From positions 1 through 7,707 of the forward strand of contig JAIRLA010000101.1 of assembly GCA_031259795.1 (NCBI GenBank): a DNA stretch of 7,707 bases. The letters are read 5' to 3'. Shown here piece by piece: positions 5,279-7,707 of the stretch (its first letter is position 1; each line of letters starts with the position of its first letter). The translations under genes and the position numbers were made by a program. The DNA comes from Azoarcus sp. Its GTDB lineage: Bacteria; Pseudomonadota; Gammaproteobacteria; Burkholderiales; Rhodocyclaceae. Below the pieces are notes generated by a model that worked only from the letters and a program-made list of their open reading frames with translations, made no database searches and had not been told where the DNA came from.

Positions 5279-6445
5279 ATGAGCCTCGATATTTTCTGGT
5301 TTCTGCCCACCTCGGGAGATACCCGCTACCTTGGCGCGTCCGATTTCGGACGCGCGCCGACCGCCGAATACCTGCGCCAGATCGCTGTCGCCAGCGAAAA
5401 CCTTGGCTATGACGGCCTGCTGATCCCGACCGGCAGTTCGTGCCTCGATCCGTGGATCGTGGCCTCCAGCCTCATCCCCGTCACGCAGCGCATCAAATTG
5501 CTCGTCGCCCTGCGCACCTCGCAAGGCGCTCCGGTCGACATCGCCCGCCGTACCGCCACGCTGGATCGCGCCCTGCACGGACGCCTGCTGCTCAACGTCG
5601 TGCCCGGCGGCGACACCGCCGAACTCGAAGCCGACGGCATTTTCCTCGACCACGATGCCCGCTATGAGCACGCCGACGAATTCCTGACCATCTGGAAAAA
5701 ACTGCTCAGGGGCGAAACCGTCAATTTCGAGGGACGCCACCTCAAGGTCAAGAATTCCCGCAACTACTACGCGCCGGTACAGCAGCCACACCCGCCCATC
5801 TTCTTCGGCGGCTCTTCGCCCGCCGCGCACGAACTCGCGGCCAAGCACGTCGACGCTTACCTGACCTGGGGCGAACCGCCCGCCAAGGTTGCCGAGAAAA
5901 TCGTCGACGTGCGCAAGCGCGCCGCCAAGCATGGCCGTACCGTCAAATTCGGCGTGCGCCTGCAAGTCATCGTGCGCGAAACCACCTCGGAAGCATGGGC
6001 CGACGCCAATCGCCTCATCAGCCACCTGACCGACGACGACATCCGCCGCGCCCAGCAAAGCTTCTCCCAGATGGACTCCGTGGGGCAAAAACGCATCGCC
6101 TCGCTGCACGGCGGCAAGCGCGACAAGCTGGAAATATCGCCCAACCTGTGGGCCGGCATCGGACTGGTGCGCGGCGGCGCGGGCACCGCCCTCGTCGGCG
6201 ACGCCGCCACCGTGGCGGAACGCCTGCAAGAGTACGTCAACCTCGGCGTCGACCGCTTCGTTCTCTCCGGTTATCCGCATCTGGAAGAATCCATTCGCTT
6301 CGCCGAACTGGTCTTCCCGCTGCTCGGCAAGAAATCCGTCAACGAAAAAGGCCGGATACAGACCGGCGGCGCCTTCGACATCCGCGGCGCACAGGTCAAC
6401 GCCACGTCCCAGGTCCAGCCGCTTCAACAGGTACAGGCCGCCTGA
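5279..6445 (+). CDS. ssuD: FMNH2-dependent alkanesulfonate monooxygenase
   Basis: The 388-aa product is a bacterial luciferase-like flavin monooxygenase that cleaves alkanesulfonates to an aldehyde and sulfite in the cytoplasm, using FMNH2 supplied by a reductase (usually SsuE). It closely follows E. coli SsuD (381 aa): [14 protein letters not shown] at the start, [14 protein letters not shown] at 175-180, YLTWGEPP at 194-201, [17 protein letters not shown] and [13 protein letters not shown] at 296-308, and SGYPHLEES at 330-338. Active-site counterparts are C55 (E. coli Cys54), R227 (Arg226), R298 (Arg297) and Y332 (Tyr331), counting the initiator Met here. The position of E. coli His228 is Gln229. 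The segment 79-113 ([13 protein letters not shown] to VVPGGD) also differs from the E. coli form. The C-terminal 35 residues are unlike E. coli. It is divergent from ssuA and ends at a strong terminator. Methanesulfonate (MsuD-type) or another sulfonate may be the real substrate. Confidence 0.9.
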   Translation: MSLDIFWFLPTSGDTRYLGASDFGRAPTAEYLRQIAVASENLGYDGLLIPTGSSCLDPWIVASSLIPVTQRIKLLVALRTSQGAPVDIARRTATLDRALHGRLLLNVVPGGDTAELEADGIFLDHDARYEHADEFLTIWKKLLRGETVNFEGRHLKVKNSRNYYAPVQQPHPPIFFGGSSPAAHELAAKHVDAYLTWGEPPAKVAEKIVDVRKRAAKHGRTVKFGVRLQVIVRETTSEAWADANRLISHLTDDDIRRAQQSFSQMDSVGQKRIASLHGGKRDKLEISPNLWAGIGLVRGGAGTALVGDAATVAERLQEYVNLGVDRFVLSGYPHLEESIRFAELVFPLLGKKSVNEKGRIQTGGAFDIRGAQVNATSQVQPLQQVQAA

Positions 6446-6447
6446 GA

Positions 6448-6464
6448 GCGGGAAAAAAGCCCGC
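6448..6464 (+). repeat. Small hairpin just after ssuD
   Basis: GCGGG and CCCGC pair around an A-rich loop, three bases after the ssuD stop. No T run follows. It may protect the mRNA 3' end or add to the terminator downstream. Confidence 0.4.
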
Positions 6465-6496
6465 GCGCCCCGCCTTTCCGGATTGCTGAATCTTCT

Positions 6497-6528
6497 CCTC
6501 CCGCGCCTCGTTCGCGGGAGGTTTTTTT
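6497..6528 (+). terminator. Rho-independent terminator of ssuD
   Basis: A perfect 9-bp stem CCTCCCGCG / CGCGGGAGG with a 7-nt loop is followed directly by seven T residues. It lies 51 bp after the ssuD stop and 58 bp before the next ATG, so the following gene probably has its own promoter or depends on read-through. Confidence 0.93.
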
Positions 6529-6586
6529 ATGCGGCATCTCGCCATCCGCGTTTACCTATCCCCATCCCTCTTCCCCCAAGCCCGTC

Positions 6587-7441
6587 ATGCCCCGCAAAAT
6601 CATCGACATGCGTTGCCGTCCGGCCTTTCTGCACGACTTTTTCGGTGCGACGCCCGGCGGCGCGGAACACAGCGCCGCCCGCTGGCTGAACCGCCGCGTC
6701 GGCGCGCGCGGCAATGATCGCCACTTCGAAGCCTCGCTCACCCAGGAAGGCTTTCTCGCCGAAATCGACAAGGCCGGACTCAGCAAGGCGGTCGTCGTCG
6801 GCCGCCACACGCCCTCGCAGCATTTGCCCAACGACGCCATCCACCGCATCGTGCACGGTCACGACAAGCTGATCGGCATCGGCGCGGTCGACCCCGCCCT
6901 GCAAGGCGAGGATGCCGCCGTCGCCGAAGCGGAACGCGCCCTGCGCGACCTGCGCCTGGCGGGCATCGACCTCGAACCGGGCTTCGGCGAACCGGCGCGC
7001 CATCCGGACGACCCGGTGTACTGGCCCATCTACGAACTGGCGAGCCGGTACGGAGTTCCCGTTTTCCTGATGAGCGGCCCGACCACCCCCGACCCGCGCT
7101 TCAACGATCCCGCCCCCGTCGCCAAAGTCGCGCGCGACTTCCCGCGCCTGCCCATCGTGATCTATCACGGCTGGTGGCCGAAAGTGCACGAAGCCGTCGG
7201 ACTGGCCTTTCGCCACGAAAATGTGCATCTCGTCCCCGATATGTATCTTTTCCAGCCCGGCGGCGAAGCCTATGTCGCCGCGGCCAACTCCTTCCTGCGC
7301 GAGCAATTCCTCTTTGGTTCTTCCTACCCATTCCGCCCCATCGGACAAACGATCGAAGACTTCCTGCGTCTGGGGTTTCATGAAGACGCGGTCGACAAAT
7401 TGCTGTACGGGAACGCGGCGAGGCTGTTCGGGCTGGAATGA
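6587..7441 (+). CDS. Amidohydrolase-2 family TIM-barrel protein lacking canonical metal ligands
   Basis: The 284-aa product has the layout of the ACMSD/amidohydrolase_2 family (COG2159-like). A first strand KIIDMRCRP lies at residues 4-12, and a mid-barrel VDPALQGEDAAVAEAERAL with RLAGIDLEPGF at 101-133. VYWPIYELASRYGVPVFLMSG follows at 144-164, then PIVIYHGWWP at 189-198, LFGSSYPFRP at 242-251 and the C-terminal hallmark YGNAARLFGL. In active metal hydrolases of this family strand 1 reads DxHxH, a His sits near strand 5 and strand 8 carries Asp in GSDxP. Here these are D-M-R-C-R, S163 and S246; only H194 of the usual set is evident. It may be a metal-free enzyme, a lyase or a non-catalytic relative. 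The start has no strong ribosome site, but MPRKIIDMR fits the family. It follows ssuD in the same direction across a terminator, so a sulfonate-related role is only a guess from context. Confidence 0.8.
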   Translation: MPRKIIDMRCRPAFLHDFFGATPGGAEHSAARWLNRRVGARGNDRHFEASLTQEGFLAEIDKAGLSKAVVVGRHTPSQHLPNDAIHRIVHGHDKLIGIGAVDPALQGEDAAVAEAERALRDLRLAGIDLEPGFGEPARHPDDPVYWPIYELASRYGVPVFLMSGPTTPDPRFNDPAPVAKVARDFPRLPIVIYHGWWPKVHEAVGLAFRHENVHLVPDMYLFQPGGEAYVAAANSFLREQFLFGSSYPFRPIGQTIEDFLRLGFHEDAVDKLLYGNAARLFGLE

Positions 7442-7483
7442 ACGCTTGATGATCAGCGTCGCTTCGCTCCGCATGGAAGGAAA

Positions 7484-7530
7484 CCCTCTCCCGGCCTTCG
7501 GCCACCCTCTCCCCCTGCGGGGGCGAGGGG
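7484..7530. repeat. Intergenic hairpin repeat
   Basis: Two hairpins are adjacent: GGCC-TTC-GGCC at 7493-7503, and a long one at 7505-7529 with arms CCCTC/GAGGG and CCCCC/GGGGG around TGC, interrupted by one T-C mismatch. CCCTCTCCC motifs of this type are common between proteobacterial genes. It has no T run and so is not a standard terminator. It sits between the amidohydrolase gene and the dnaE2-like fragment. Confidence 0.7.
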
Positions 7531-7606
7531 AACAGGAAATTTCGTCATCGCAGGGGCGAGAGGCCCGTGGGATGGGTCTCATCACCCGGATTATGAACAG
7601 GTTCTG

Positions 7607-7707
7607 ATGAAGGTCGACGTACTCTCGCTCGGCATGCTGACGGCGATCCGCCACGCGCTCGATTTCGTTTCGCGGCGGCGCGGCCATGTCGTTCGCATGC
7701 AGGACAT
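7607..7707 (+). pseudogene. dnaE2: Fragment of error-prone DNA polymerase DnaE2, apparently 5'-truncated
   Basis: From the ATG at 7607 the frame reads MKVDVLSLGMLTAIRHALDF and continues open to the window edge (33 full codons). KVDVLxLGMLTAIR is the signature seen in the middle of DnaE2, the non-replicative alpha-subunit relative of about 1000 residues used in damage-induced mutagenesis; it normally follows some 500 residues of PHP and polymerase sequence. Those are missing here: upstream lie a hairpin repeat and the end of the amidohydrolase gene. The frame is open back to 7442, but nothing before about 7604 looks like DnaE2. No ribosome site precedes the ATG. It is most simply a truncated remnant. 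The alternative, a true short protein reusing this segment, cannot be excluded because the 3' part is outside the window. Confidence 0.6.

Noticed and set aside
4991..6427. 478-codon open frame on the minus strand
   Set aside because: It is antisense to ssuD along its whole length. The translation has no recognisable motifs, whereas the plus strand matches SsuD throughout. Long antisense frames are expected in GC-rich codon-biased genes.
6527..7687. 386-codon open frame on the minus strand
   Set aside because: It is the shadow of the amidohydrolase gene and even runs through the terminator and the hairpin repeat. No family features are present.
1..7707. tRNA, rRNA, riboswitch or transposase genes
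   Set aside because: I looked for tRNA cloverleaf ends, rRNA signatures and transposase motifs on both strands and saw none.

Overview
The window looks like chromosomal DNA of a GC-rich proteobacterium, most likely a betaproteobacterium. The evidence is the codon bias toward G/C third positions, the gene families present (two-domain PPK2 Pap, SsuA/SsuD, a DnaE2 remnant) and the intergenic palindromic repeats. The lineage is an inference; no rRNA or other phylogenetic marker is present. All function calls come from reading motifs by eye, without database searches.

Layout. Positions 1-184 are the probable CRISPR leader. Positions 185-1325 are a CRISPR array of 17 repeats and 16 spacers, read left to right, with a 3'-truncated last repeat. 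No cas gene is in the window. The array holds an ordered series of repeat variants: ten 37-nt repeats at the old end, one intermediate, and six 36-nt repeats next to the leader. From 1326 to 1676 the array seems to fade into a relic zone with two decayed repeats and two inverted copies of a GC-rich palindrome, one of them exactly in a spacer-sized slot. Positions 1677-2122 are largely featureless.

A complete two-domain polyphosphate:AMP phosphotransferase (pap, 2123-3610, +) follows. Next comes a 400-bp repeat-rich intergenic region (3611-4010) with a third copy of the palindrome inside a 37-bp direct duplication. A divergent pair for sulfonate-sulfur assimilation comes next: ssuA (4011-4994, -), a periplasmic sulfonate-binding protein with a twin-arginine signal, and ssuD (5279-6445, +), an FMNH2-dependent alkanesulfonate monooxygenase. 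Their 284-bp shared control region carries three perfect 10-bp tandem repeats. SsuA would deliver alkanesulfonates to an ABC importer and SsuD would release sulfite from them. The permease, the ATPase and the flavin reductase SsuE are not in this window.

A strong intrinsic terminator closes ssuD. A separate gene (6587-7441, +) encodes an amidohydrolase-fold protein that has lost the usual HxH and Asp metal ligands. A common-type hairpin repeat (7484-7530) follows. The window ends in a fragment matching the middle of the error-prone polymerase DnaE2, apparently without its N-terminal half.
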